Shown: piece after piece, positions 1 through 11,097 of the stretch
Layout: every line of letters begins with the position of its first letter
How positions within the stretch are numbered: position 1 is the stretch's first letter
Origin: Trichaptum fuscoviolaceum
Taxonomy: Eukaryota > Basidiomycota > Agaricomycetes > Hymenochaetales > Trichaptaceae
Length of the DNA: 64,000 nucleotides
Direction: 5' to 3'
Assembly (NCBI GenBank): GCA_910574455.1
Contig: CAJSYZ010000011.1
Location: forward strand, 372,001-436,000
The notes under the pieces: model-generated
Told to the model about the DNA's origin: nothing
Database searches by the model: none
What the model saw: only the letters and a program-made list of their open reading frames with translations
Made by a program: the position numbers and the translations under genes

Positions 1-1217
1 ATTGCACATCAAGGTAGAAGAATTACCACATTAACCTGAGAGTCGGTGTCTGGTGGCGACTTCCTCTTTCCGTTCTTTGTGACTGTGATTTCCTATTCAT
101 ATGCACCCATTAGCGATCGACTCAAAGTGAAGAAGGAAACGAATAGTTGCCACAGGAGAGCACCGGAAGTGAGCCTAGGGTGCATCGACACTCACACATA
201 CCTGTACACGGGGTTCCAAGGCTAGTGATTGCACCTTACAACCATAAATAAGGGGGGAACGAGAGAAGTTGAAATAAGATAGACTTACCGGTGCGCTAAG
301 CTGCGAATTAGCAGTTCTCTTGTTTGCATCCTATCAAAATACCAATTCAGTAAGCAATGAAGGAAGGATGTACCATGAAGATCACTGTCTGGTACTCACC
401 TGTCCACCTGGTTTTATCTTGTGGTTCTTATCCTCGAGTACGGGAAGGGATTGCTCAGTAGATTGAAAAATGTAAATGATATGACGTCGCTTACCGTTGA
501 AACCTGCGACCCGGAAAGAGTGTCATGCAATAACTTCCTTTTCTTCGAGTTGACGTTGCTGCTACCTCCATCCTGTTCATGACACGGCAGTTGGCAGATA
601 AATAATAACGAAGGAATATGAACAAACAGTCATGGAGTAACTGACATGAATCGAACAGTAATCAGTCGGACTCACACAAGCTTGAGCCGGCCTTGTTAGC
701 CTCTTCGGATCGCTTCCACCCTATAAACAAGTTATTCAGACTGCACTTGCCATTCTAATGCTCCATCAACTCACTGCATTTGATTCCGAATCGACAAGAT
801 GTGCCTTCTGTTGTACGCTGATTGTGCTATTTTTTACACCATGATAGCTTGTAAGGGTTATTGTTTCTCCTTCATCCTCCCAGGGACTTAAGTTTTCATC
901 ATCTGGCAATGGGATGGTGTGTCTGGTGTAGCTTTGCGTCAGCAAGACTCATAATACAGTGGTAGCAAAGACAAGAGCGTCCGAGTCAATGTTGCAGGTG
1001 AAGGACTTCCAAGTTGGGTCTCGGCCCGGGAGTGTCACGCCGGTCACTGGCACTGCCAGTGCATCCGCTGCCAGTGGCAGGCTCATTAGTCGTAATCTAG
1101 TACTAGTCGGGATGATTTTTAATAATTGAGTCTAAATCAAGCTTCGCACTCACTATTACATCGACTTGACAGTACCAGATACTGATTCAGACGCAATGCA
1201 AGATTCAAACTTCAAAC
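1..1217. other. Gene-free stretch with palindromic words
   Basis: I see no convincing coding region. The stretch holds a perfect odd palindrome of the CACTGGCA-C-TGCCAGTG type at 1045-1061, followed by a second CTGCCAGTGGCAG word, and an ACTAGTACTAGT-like word near 1100. These belong to the dispersed word families described in the findings. Confidence 0.5.
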
Positions 1218-2225
1218 TCACAAATTGATCCTTTCTGAGACTGGCAACTCAAGACCTCCACCCTCTTCACCGATGAAAGTGGAATCATCTGTGTTGCGAA
1301 GCGCCCTGACAGGGCGTTTTGTCTTGTCGTTCCGCCTTGACGTAGCGGGCGAGTCTATTATGTCCGTTTCTTCACCAGAAAGACTCTCGTTCGGTCCTGC
1401 AGGAGCGTGAAAGAATGCGTCGCTGGGAGTGGCGGCAGACCTGGACATCTTTGCGGTCTGCACACGTGTGCGAAATGGAAGTTCACCTTTGGAATCTTCC
1501 TTCCTAGCCTTTTTTGCAGGCTTCCTGTTTGGCTCATCCATACTCGCTGCTTCGCATGAACGTGAGTCACAGTGTTCAACCTCCAAGCTTTGAGATCATC
1601 TGAAAATGTATAGGCAATGTTACTCACGAATATCCAAGTCTTCGTTGTGTCCATCTTCACAACCCGATACGTCTTTAACATCGTTCTTCGAGCCTGTTTA
1701 TGCTAGTTCAAATCTGTGTCATCACTGATCTAAAGTTGAAGACTTACTACTAGCTTCGCCTTTTGGCTTTCTACGTCCACGTTTGCCAGTGAGTTTGGGC
1801 ACTGTTGAGCCCATCTGGGTGCGTGTCTCAAGAGCCTTCGACAAGTTGTTTTCAAGCTCTACGGTCTCTAGCATCGCTGCTTCTTGGTTCTCTGCTGCAG
1901 TCACCTTCTTGCGAACCTTGTCAGCTGCCTCTTGTTCTTTTGCTGCCCGTTTTTGCTCCGCAGCGAGTTTTTTCCTCTCTTTCGCAACCGCGACTTGCTG
2001 GGCCGCAGCTCTGCGGAAAGCTGCCCGCTCTTCCTTCTGCTTTTCCTTCTCTTCCTTCTCCTTCAATGCCTCATCCCGCCTTTCTGCCTGCCGTACTTTC
2101 TTTTTCTCTTTTTCTTCCTTCTCCCGCAATATCTCCTCCTGTGTTCGTCTTGTTCTGAGCTGTTCAACTACTGCTCCGGGGTGCTGATCGCTGTTCTTAG
2201 CCCTTGTCTGTCTTCGAGTTGACAT
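1218..2225 (-). CDS. Hypothetical coiled-coil protein, multi-exon
   Basis: I do not recognise the family. The first exon (about 2225 to 1748) encodes a highly charged helix with repeated EKEEKEK-type segments and alanine/lysine-rich heptads, so a long coiled coil is likely. It ends at a GTAAGT donor (reading 1747 to 1742). A short acidic exon is possible around 1690-1640, then a GTGAGT donor and a CAG or AAG acceptor near 1595. The last exon is disordered and rich in Lys, Ser and Pro, with a basic KPAKKARK stretch that could be a nuclear localisation signal, ending at 1218. The exon phases around 1590-1640 do not join cleanly by eye, so the middle of the model is uncertain. The gene is divergent from the transposase to its right, with only about 120 bp between the two starts. 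Confidence 0.45.
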
Positions 2226-2348
2226 TTTGTGCAGTGTTTTGAGTCTTGTATGAGGATAAGATGGATCGAAGGTGCAAGTTCAAGATCAGGGAGGCGGGGG
2301 CGTCTATCTTAGACAAGTTGAAAATTTACGCCCACTACTGCCAGTGCT

Positions 2349-5300
2349 ATGACTAATTTTAACTCCGAGTCAGGTTCACTCAGGCTCACTGGCAGCCTCA
2401 GGCTGAGGCTCAGGTGTGAGACCCAAAGACCCAAGACGTGTACTAGTACTTCTACTGAGGCTACATTCAAGTTGATGCCAGCGACACGGAAAAAGCACGA
2501 TCCCTTTCATTTTCCACCAACTATTCGATGCACCTTGCCCGGCTGTAGTAGGACGTTCAAGAGTCAATCTGGAAGAACAAGACATGAATATTCAGCTCAT
2601 CCGACGTCATTCATGGCAAGTTCTACTGCCAGTGGTAGTGGTCATGACTATGATTCTTCCACCCATTCCAAGTCGACCCACACGAGCTCCAACTTTTCAA
2701 GTTCTCCCTAGGTTGTCTGAACTTCCAACAGAAAGTCATCTTGAGAGTGGCTCTGACTCCTACGATTACGATATCTCCATGCTTACACAAGATATCTCGA
2801 TGCTCAGTATAGTAGGCCGAGACGAACTGCTTCGAGACCTACTAGTAGGCGGACCTGATTCTCAGTCACATTCTGTCATTGGAAGTGATGACTGTAGCGC
2901 GTCCTCTGAAGACTTGGACTTAGACATTGGAGATCATGAGGAGAGCGGGGATAACTTGAAGGTGTATCACAGATACTTGAATGGTGCGTGCCATGTTTAT
3001 TGTCCTCGGTTTACTGTAGTACTCTGACACCAGACACCGTGCAGCCACTCCATGCGATGCAGAAGGAACCTTCTTAAAAGACGAAGAACCCCCCGTTCCT
3101 CGAAACAAACCTACATCAAATGATTGGTTTCCCTATTCGTGCCGAGCAGATTTCGAGCTCGCAGATTTTCTCTATCGAGAAGAGCAAATGTCTGCTGGTA
3201 ACATAACGAAGCTTCTTGGAATCATGAAGGCATATCAGCTAATCCACCTCGCGGATAATGCGAAATCTGGCGGATATTCTGATTTCGACGCGACAGAGCC
3301 TGACGAGGACTCGGATTTGGATATTACTAGTACGCTGCTCGATGGAGATGCCACAGAAGTTGTACAATGTCATTGACGCTACGAGAGTTGGTGATGTGCC
3401 TTGGAAATCCTTCAGTAACTTCTATACGAATGACAATGGCCAAAAGGCAACAAACGAGAACTCCGAGTCATGGAAGAGGAAAGAGTATGATGTATGGTAT
3501 CGGGATCCTTTGGAAGTGATCCGTAATTTGGAGGATAATCCGGCTTTGGAAAGCGAATTCGACTGTGTTCCATTTCGTGAATATCAGCCAAAGGAGGACT
3601 CTGATGCCAGTGACAACAAAGAACGAGTGTTCAGAAATTACATGTCCGGAAATTTTGCTTGGGAACAGGCTGTAGGTCATGACTCATGAACTCGCAGGAA
3701 ACATACTGATTATCCTTGACTTAGAATAAGATCTACGCCGAAGATAAAGCAGTCCATGGATCTATGTTTGTCCCGGTAATCTTAGGGAGCGACAAGACAA
3801 CAGTCTCTGTCGGAACTGGAAACAACGAATACTATCCGTTATATCTCTCCATCGGGAATATATCTAACAAGGCCCGGCGGTCACAGAAATTGAATACAGT
3901 CCAGCTTATAGCATTTCTAGCAATACCAAAGAGTGTGTACCATACCATAATATTTGATTAGTTCTGACACATTTTGCAGCTGAGCGGCAATACGAAAAGT
4001 CGGATGAATTCCGCCGCTTTCGACATCAAGTCTTTCATTCATCTATATCGAGAATCTTGAGACCACTGAAGAGCGCAATGTCCATGAACAAAGAGCGAAC
4101 CATTCTCCGGTGCCCTGATGGTCACTTTCGTAGGTCGATTCTCGGACTCGGCTCGTATATAGCCGATTATCCGGAACAGGTGAGTCTATGCGCAATATGC
4201 ACAGGATGGTGCTGCAAGTAAGTACCGTCCTTCCCCAACATCGCATCCGAGCCCGAGAAAATGGCTTAATGTGTCTTTATAGATGCACAGCACCTCACAA
4301 GAACCTAGATAATCCGGAATTCTTTACAAATCCTCGAACAAAAGAGCTGCACGAACGATTGATAGAACAAGTCGATGATAACAGCATAAGTAGAGCAACA
4401 ATTCGTAAAGAGTATGGGTTCCACCAAGATATTGTGGTAAGGGTTCCGAATTCTCCATTGGATGTGCACTTACCACAACGATAACCCGTAGCCCTTCACC
4501 AATGACTTCCCGCGTGCAGATATATGCGATCTCATTTCTCCGGACCTTCTGCACCAAATCATCAAAGGCGTGTTCAAGGATCATCTTGTCAAGTGGATAT
4601 GCCAGAGCTTGACCACAACAGAGCTGGATATTGTGGATAAAAGGTGCTATTCTCTTACAAGTAGAATAATATGAGTCTCAGTGCTAACTTTCGCATAGAA
4701 TCAGAGTCGCTGCTCCTTTTCCTGGTCTTCGCAGATTTCCCGAAGGTCGAGGCTTCAAGCAATGGACAGGTAATGATTCAAAGGCACTTATGAAAGTATA
4801 TGGTCTTTTCATCTCGTTCGACGCGGTGGTTTGCTGATATTTGATGCAATCCGCTTAGGTATATTTCCGGCTATTGTGGGCATTGTGCACGATGATATAA
4901 TTCACGCATTGAGTGCATTTCTGGACTTCTGTTACCTTGTGCGTCGGTACACGATAACAGCCTCGACTCTTGATCAGATCAAAGCCTCTCTGGATCACTT
5001 TCATCAATATCGGCAAATATTCATAGCGAAGGGCATCCGGGATAACTTTTCGCTGCCACGACAACATGCCATGACCCATTATCCTACAATGATCCCTCTC
5101 TTTGCTGCACCTAGCGGGTTGTGTTCATCTATAACAGAAAAACAAACACATCTACGCGGTCAAGCAGACATGGCGACGTTCAAACAAAAATGATCCTTTG
5201 GGTCAGATGATTACAGCGAACCAACGACTCAGCAAACTTATTGCGTCGAGGGCAGACTTCAAAAGGCGTGGACTGCTGGACGATACGCTGGCTGAGGCTA

Positions 5301-6467
5301 CGTGGAAAGCCTTGCGAGACGTTTTGCGGAAAAATATATCAGAGACGGTCACGGATGACACTGAGAGGACCCGTAATCAAAGAGAGGAAATGCAACATCA
5401 TGGCGTACTATTTGTAGGTGCAGCCAATGATACAGAGGACTTCTTCGATGATATTGCGGCCAATCAAGAGCCAAATGAAATTGCAGATCTGGACGATTCG
5501 GAAGGTTTAGCGGATGGGCCACAGCGTGGTGCGGTTCATGGCAGAGGATTTGCTGAATGCCAGTTCCACTTGGGTGGCAGAAATGACCCTTTGAGCTTAA
5601 TGCTAATGGCTTTGAGACAGCGTCAGTAACACGTCTTTCTGATGCTGCACATCTAACTTCCTTGTTGTCGTCCACACAGAGTCCAGCAAGGTGTACCCTA
5701 AACAGCTCAGCGCTCTTGCGGCAAAAAAAGGCCATCCAGAGCTCCGACAGCTCCGACAACTCATAAAAAAGTACTTATTCAACAAGTACGAAAGGTGCAA
5801 CCACAACTCCGATTCAGAGTGCTCTGCTGGCATGGCCGAATCGGACTACAACAGATTTGAACACTTTGAACTGGATATGAGCAATGACTTTTCAGTTTTC
5901 CATTCGGCCACCGCTTTCTTTGCCTACCGTGGTGAATCGATTCCCATAGAACAAGCAATGAGGGAAGTGATTAGGTCTAGCCCCTCTTGGCGTGGAAAAC
6001 CTCGACGAGATGCAGTTCTTGTTTGAGTTAGCTCCGGCAAAAAGGGATTTGCAGGAATGAGAGTTGCCCGTGTTATGCTTCTATTTTCCTTCACCGACAA
6101 AGTGGAACGTCACGAATGTGCTCTCGTCCAGTTTTACAAATGCGTTGGAGACTCGCCTGACCCAAAAACAAGTATGTGGATAGTCGAACCAGAGTACGAG
6201 TTCACGACCCCTACCTCTCAATCTGTCGCAAGTGGTCCTCAACAGAGTGCCAGTGGCAGAGCCACCTACCGCTCTAAGAGTTCGAAGTTTACCGTGATAG
6301 CTCTAGGGGATATCTTTCGGTTAGCTCACCTCCTTGGGGTCCCGAAGGGTGATGAATCTCCTCCGAAATCATTGGAACCGGAAGGCTCCTTGGACTTTTA
6401 CGATAAGTTTTATGTTAACAGATTCGCTGATATGCACATGCATGAAACATTATACGAAGCCAGATAA
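2349..6467 (+). pseudogene. Plavaka-type (KDZ superfamily) DNA transposase, broken copy
   Basis: This is a large intron-containing transposase with the blocks typical of basidiomycete Plavaka elements. Near 2530-2600 there is a C2H2-like finger (C-x4-C with a following H-x4-H). Downstream come FELADFLYR near 3150, VGDVPWKSF near 3390, VWYRDP near 3500, FVPVILGSDKTTVSV near 3770, EYYPLYLSIGN near 3830, RCPDGHFRR near 4110, IADYPEQ near 4160, PFTNDFPRADI near 4495, PDLLHQ near 4540, FPEGRGFKQWTG near 4740 and SLPRQHAMTHY near 5055. Introns seen include 2984-3044 and 5626-5679. Two lesions break it: an extra A in the A5 run at 5138-5142 shifts the frame at the family block normally reading SITE-x-KH, and a TGA lies at 6024-6026. 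A 34-nt intron removing the TGA would be unusually short. The 3' part (to 6467) still matches the family C terminus (SMWIVEP, FYVNRFADMH). The splice pattern between 2600 and 2720 is unclear. Terminal inverted repeats were not identified. Confidence 0.85.
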
Positions 6468-7407
6468 CTTGAATAGAGTTAAATCCTATTTCTAGGCGTT
6501 AGCATGCCTGTGAGTATGTTGGCATATATGACTATATAATTTGTACCTTGAGAGAGCACGGCAAGGGCATGTCAAATATGATTTCAATGATTAGTATTCA
6601 AGTTGTGATGAGGTCATGGCGGTGTACCCTCCAAAATCCGAACTTGAAGTTATCCTTGACGAGGAGTCGGCGTTAGAAAACACTGGCAGTGGCACGCCGA
6701 GTCCGACTCCGAGTCGGGTTGGCACAGTACCACTGGCAGTGGCACCATGACTAATTTGATTTGATGTATTATTCCATTATAGTGACCGCAGGCCCTTAAG
6801 TAGGGCCTATCATGATGATGGCGCACTTAGAATACATTGTAATTTAACACTACTGTAACTTGAATGTAATTGTAGAACTTGAAAGCGCAGAATAATTTTA
6901 ACAAACAAGAAAAAGTGCAAAGGGTATGATCAGATTGAGATATGCCGAATGACGGTATTGTGAGGCGAAGTGTTGCTTGAAAGACTCTCAGAGGGGAGTG
7001 CATACAGTTACAGGAATTGTTCAAGTGTTGATACAATATGTTGGTGATGGTTTTTATACAGTGCTCCGAGTCCAAGTCGATGGGGGGAACCGCTTTCGAG
7101 AATCCGAGAATCCGAGTCGGAGGCGTTCCGAGTGTATACTATTAGTAAATAAACTGATAGTACTAGTCGTAGTAAAAAACGGGCCGAGCTTTCAAATTGC
7201 CGGCACTCCGAGTCAGGCTCAGGCTCACGCAATTCCGGAACTTGAACACAGTGCCCTTCCTTTGAGCGGGAGAGAGAGAAAAAGCGAGGAATAAGTAGAA
7301 AAAGCCGGGTTCATTGAGTCGCGATGGCCGGGAACAGGTGGGGAAAGCGTTGTCCTTGATGTAGTGCAGGACTAGGTCATGCCTGGTACCCTTGCCCAGG
7401 GTTGATC
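6468..7407. other. Intergenic, dense in palindromic words
   Basis: No gene is supported. Between 6680 and 6745 the words GGCAGTGGCA, CCGACTCCGAGTCGG and CACTGGCAGTGGCACC stand close together. A further cluster of CCGAGTCGGAGG and CTCCGAGTCAGGCTCAGGCTC lies at 7085-7225. Confidence 0.5.
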
Positions 7408-7980
7408 TCAATGTGAAGGGTTTATTTTTGAGTGACGTTTGGAGTGCTCCGAGTCGGCGGGTGTCTGCGTACACACTGGCAATCGACACTGGCACGTGAA
7501 GAGATAATGGGAGACCGGATCCGGAACTTGGCAATTGAAACAGAGAGGAGAGTCAGTGCACAATATGCGGGCCACGTGAGTATTGAGTGGTGTGTATCCC
7601 GTCCGGAGTTGTGTGATGATCACACACTCGTTCCGGCTCCGATCCTTGCAGATTCTGCGAACTGCCCGAGACGGTGCAGTGAGGTCAACAGCGCGCAGTT
7701 TCTTCCCACTCTTCAATCTGATCCACTCCGTCTTCCAGCGCAAGGAGGATTGGAGTTTCCGGTCTGCAACATCGGGATGCTTCAGGCGTCCAACCTATCT
7801 CGAGTCGGAGAATTGTGCCGCGATTTCGGCTTTCGCGTCCACTCAGGCTTGTTCGCCGTTCGCGGCCATGTCTTCGTGGCTCGGTACCCAGTGAATAGTG
7901 ATTGCCAGAGTGGTTCATTGCTCAGGCTGCCGAAGTCGCTGGATTTCTGCCCAGAACGTTCTGAGTAAGTGCTGGCCCGG
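7408..7980 (-). pseudogene. Relic of a LINE-type retrotransposon, RNase H and CCHC tail
   Basis: Read on the minus strand, the segment carries the end of an RNase H domain (IHWVPSHEDMAANGEQA, with the His and the following Glu/Gly pattern seen in non-LTR elements). Next come the linker RWKTEWIRLKSGKK, the block ITQLRTGYTPLNTHV and the zinc-knuckle-like LCFNCQVPDPVSHYLFTC (C-x2-C-x7-H-x4-C). This order is typical of the 3' end of fungal LINE polyproteins. In-frame stops interrupt the RNase H part near 7825-7920, and the reverse transcriptase is missing, so this is a 5'-truncated dead copy. The downstream edge is not resolved. Confidence 0.75.
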
Positions 7981-8170
7981 TTGTGCTTTGGGTGTGTGGA
8001 TGACTTGAAGGCCAGGCGACTTTCCTTATATGTCTCACTGGCAGTGCTGTGGCGGCGTGTCTACTACACGCAGACATACTACTTACTCAGCCTACTAGTA
8101 GTAGCCTGGTCTGGGTACGTTACGAAAATAGCTAATACTAGTACCGCAGCCACTCAGGCTGCAACTACTC

Positions 8171-8176
8171 TATAAA
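8171..8176 (+). promoter_or_regulatory. TATA box candidate, array copy 1
   Basis: A TATAAA hexamer lies about 185 bp before the ATG at 8362. TATA-like words also precede the other three array copies (11027, 14567, 18873), which supports the four starts. Confidence 0.4.
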
Positions 8177-8361
8177 GTATGACTTGAAGAAGCTTCAATG
8201 CCAGGTCCTCGCCCTTTGCCCTCCTCGTCCTCGCTCATTCATCTGAAAAGTAGTATGTCCTTTCCTCCCGTGTCACTATCCTTCCCGCATTCAACTATTG
8301 TCTGCTCTCCCATTCCCCTTATTATTACTGACTGTCTCTTGCAGCTTTTATTCACAATACG

Positions 8362-10548
8362 ATGAATCCGGGCAACCGAGACCGGATGAAGCGTCCGAGT
8401 CGTCCCGGCGGCTCACTGGCACAGCAAGTCAATGCCAGCCTCAGGCTGCCAAGTGGCAGCTCTTTGAATTTGGAAGTGAGTTATGTCTTGGCGTCTTATA
8501 CTACAATTTCAAATTTGTTATCTCACATCCAACTTGGACTTGAAGTCATCGCCGGTGGGCCGGGCTCAGGTACTAGTATGTACTGCTGTTTAATTGAAAT
8601 GAAATTTCACCATGCTGAATGTCACCGATCCCCCATTTACCTCAATTAGCCATTTAGAAGGCCAGTGGCAACACTGAACTCCGAGTCGAGTTTTTATACC
8701 TGTCAGTATTATATCGGGATTCGGTCCAACCCTCCTCTAGTTGGCAGATCAAACCATGATCGGCGGCGAAAAGAGGACCATCAACATCGGGGAAAAGAAA
8801 AGTTCTTGAACGTCCTCGACAACGACTGCCCTCTGATCGGGCAATGGCCCGTTTTGCTACCTATATTTGAAGACGCTTTTGATCGCTTTCACGTCAGGCA
8901 TACCGTGACATGCATAGATATATGCAAGATTGGATATCATAAAGACGGGAAGGGGGAAGACGGGAGGTCAGATCCTGTTGTCGTGTGGATTGGAGTAATA
9001 CCGTCCGAGTTGGAGGTGCTTATGCCCTCCGACTACGAGAGGCCTGTTGGTGATGTTTATTGTGAATGCGCCGACGCGATTAGAAGCTCCATTCGCAAGC
9101 GCTGGACATTCAAGTTATCAGGGCGGTTCGAGGTAGAATTTCGCGAGGCCATAGAATTTCGTCATGTCGACACCGACGAACAAGCTGATCATGATGCAGA
9201 CCCCCTGGTCTATATGGCTATAAACCAAATCCCACCTGAGACGTATGTCCCTGTACCTGATGTTGAACGACCGAATCCCGAACCTCAACCGAACGCTGCA
9301 CCTCTCAGGGAAGTGGATGACGAAGTTTGGGGTCAGCTCGTCCTCATGCTGCCACCCGTTCCTGACCCCTCACAATCTGATCTGGGATCATTCATGCAAC
9401 GGATGTTGCACAAGGTCCAGACCACTGTCTCACACGCTATATCGGTGCAACCAGGCGTTGCTGTCAGCCCCCGAGGAAAGCGATCGTACGGAACTCTGGG
9501 ACTTGTTGTGCAGATTCCAGTTCAGTCGGAAGGACAGGAAGCCAGGCTTCTATCGCACTTCATAACGTGTCGTCATGTATTGCTTCCAGACACCATCTCA
9601 CATATCGACAATAGAGTCGAGAACGCCACCGCCTACAACTTGAAACGCGTGCAAATTGCACCTACGATCCACTACGATTATGTTTACAAATCGTACCTGA
9701 GTTCGGTGGAGGAGGAACTTCTAGAGAAATTGTTACGCCATGCACAGACCCGGGTTGACTACGTACAGGCTATAGCAGACGTGCAACTTGAACAAGTAAT
9801 GAGCGAACTGAACAACTTCAAAACTCAGCTTCAGACATGGCATGCGGATACTAGTGACAACTCAAACACCCTGGTCATCGGCGCAGTAGTCTATTCGCCT
9901 TCACCAAGGCGCGAGAACTACCGAAGCATGTACGACCGCGATATTGCTGTCGTCCAGCTGTGCCATACCGTAATGGCTAACACAGTGGTCCCATACTATA
10001 ACGTTTTGAACTTCGGTATCTACGCGCAGGACAACACTATTTTGAACAGGATACGAACATTTTTCAATGAGCAACATGAGTTATATCCCGAAAATAACTC
10101 GTTGCCTATCAGGGCCGATATCATCCCGAGCGCTGAGATGAATGTTTCGATCCCAGTTATAAAAGCTGGTGCTTCCACCGGTGTGACAGTCGGCATGGCC
10201 AACCCTATGGAGGCAATCTCCTTCGTCCGCGTCAATGTGTGCTATCGCAACAACCGTCCCACATACATTCTCACGTATGACCAACACCTGTACTGGACCG
10301 TGTATTCGCCGCTATCGGACGTCTTCTCGACAGCAGGTGATTCTGGAGCTGTCGTCGCTGACTTACGAGGACGGTGGGGAGGTCTCGTCGCATCTGGGGT
10401 CGGGGTTGATGAAGATCGACTCGACATAACATATACAATCCCTGCTTTCGCAATCCTCGAGCAACTCTATAATGAGGCTGAATTCCCCAGAATTATAATA
10501 CCTCAGGCTCAGGCTGACACTGACCCGGACTTGGACCCGCAGCCTTGA
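8362..10548 (+). CDS. Trypsin-fold serine protease-like protein, array copy 1 (H-D-S triad)
   Basis: Three exons fit with phase-0 introns: 8362-8475, 8546-8569 (24 nt) and 8650-10548, giving about 678 residues. The N-terminal cassette (about 8812-9155, from LDNDCPLIGQW to the RKRW block) is almost identical in DNA to the other three copies. The C-terminal half matches an uncharacterised basidiomycete family with a trypsin-like fold. The catalytic His lies in TCRHVLLP (codon 9574-9576), Asp in YDRDIAVVQL (9940-9942) and Ser in AGDSGAVV (10342-10344), and the family block KAGASTGVTVG is present. A helical segment lies between His and Asp, as in the family. No signal peptide is seen, so it probably acts inside the cell; the substrate is unknown. 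Unlike copies 2-4 it has a 6-bp in-frame insertion after RKRWT, lacks the repeated small exons and ends in a short acidic proline tail. Calling it an active protease is inference from the triad. Confidence 0.8.
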
Positions 10549-11026
10549 AGTTGACAGCGAGAGCAAGTCCGAATCGACGTTGCCTATCTATTTTTTCCCC
10601 TTCACTTGTCCATCTCTCCACTAGCATACTGGTTTTGTTGGTTTTATTGCGTGCCCTTACTTAGTAGTTGCAAATTGTGATACAAAAATATCATGATGTT
10701 CCAAAGCTGTTACAACTTCAATCTTGCAGATCAAACCTTGAAATGGGTAAAGTTCTAGTTCAAGTAGAGCTCCAATTGTTGAACGTAAAGTCAGATTGGG
10801 CATAGTGACTTATAACGTGAACTTGAAGGCATCTAAATCGTACTCAGCCTAAGTAGTATCACAGCCTCCTGAGTGATTGCCAGTGCTATCTTCGACCCGG
10901 AGTCGCAACTCCGACTCGGAGTCGGAGTCACTGGACTCCGAGTCGTCACTGGCACTCCCAGGCACTCCCAGCCTCTGAGGCTCAGGCTGCCACTGAGTGC
11001 CGGCGTGGCAACTTGAACACTACTAA
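10549..11026. other. Intergenic spacer with dense palindromic words
   Basis: No gene is supported. From 10895 to 11065 almost every base belongs to a word of the CCGAGTCGG, CACTGGCA or CAGGCTGCC types, directly upstream of array copy 2. Confidence 0.5.
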
Positions 11027-11032
11027 TATAAG
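11027..11032 (+). promoter_or_regulatory. TATA box candidate, array copy 2
   Basis: A TATAAG word stands about 70 bp before the ATG at 11098, in the same relative position as the one before copy 4. Confidence 0.35.
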
Positions 11033-11097
11033 AGCGCCGCCAGTGTCTTCCACTGGCACCCCCACCCTCTCAGGCTTCCCACTATCAGTTGGTAACA

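Noticed and set aside
1783..2222. Ser/Phe-rich and Leu-rich open stretches on the plus strand
   Set aside because: They are antisense shadows of the Lys/Glu-rich coiled-coil exon.
6021..6054. A 34-nt intron (GTTTGA to TTTGCAG) that would remove the TGA in the transposase
   Set aside because: Too short for introns seen elsewhere in the window and without a branch-point motif, so a nonsense mutation is more likely.
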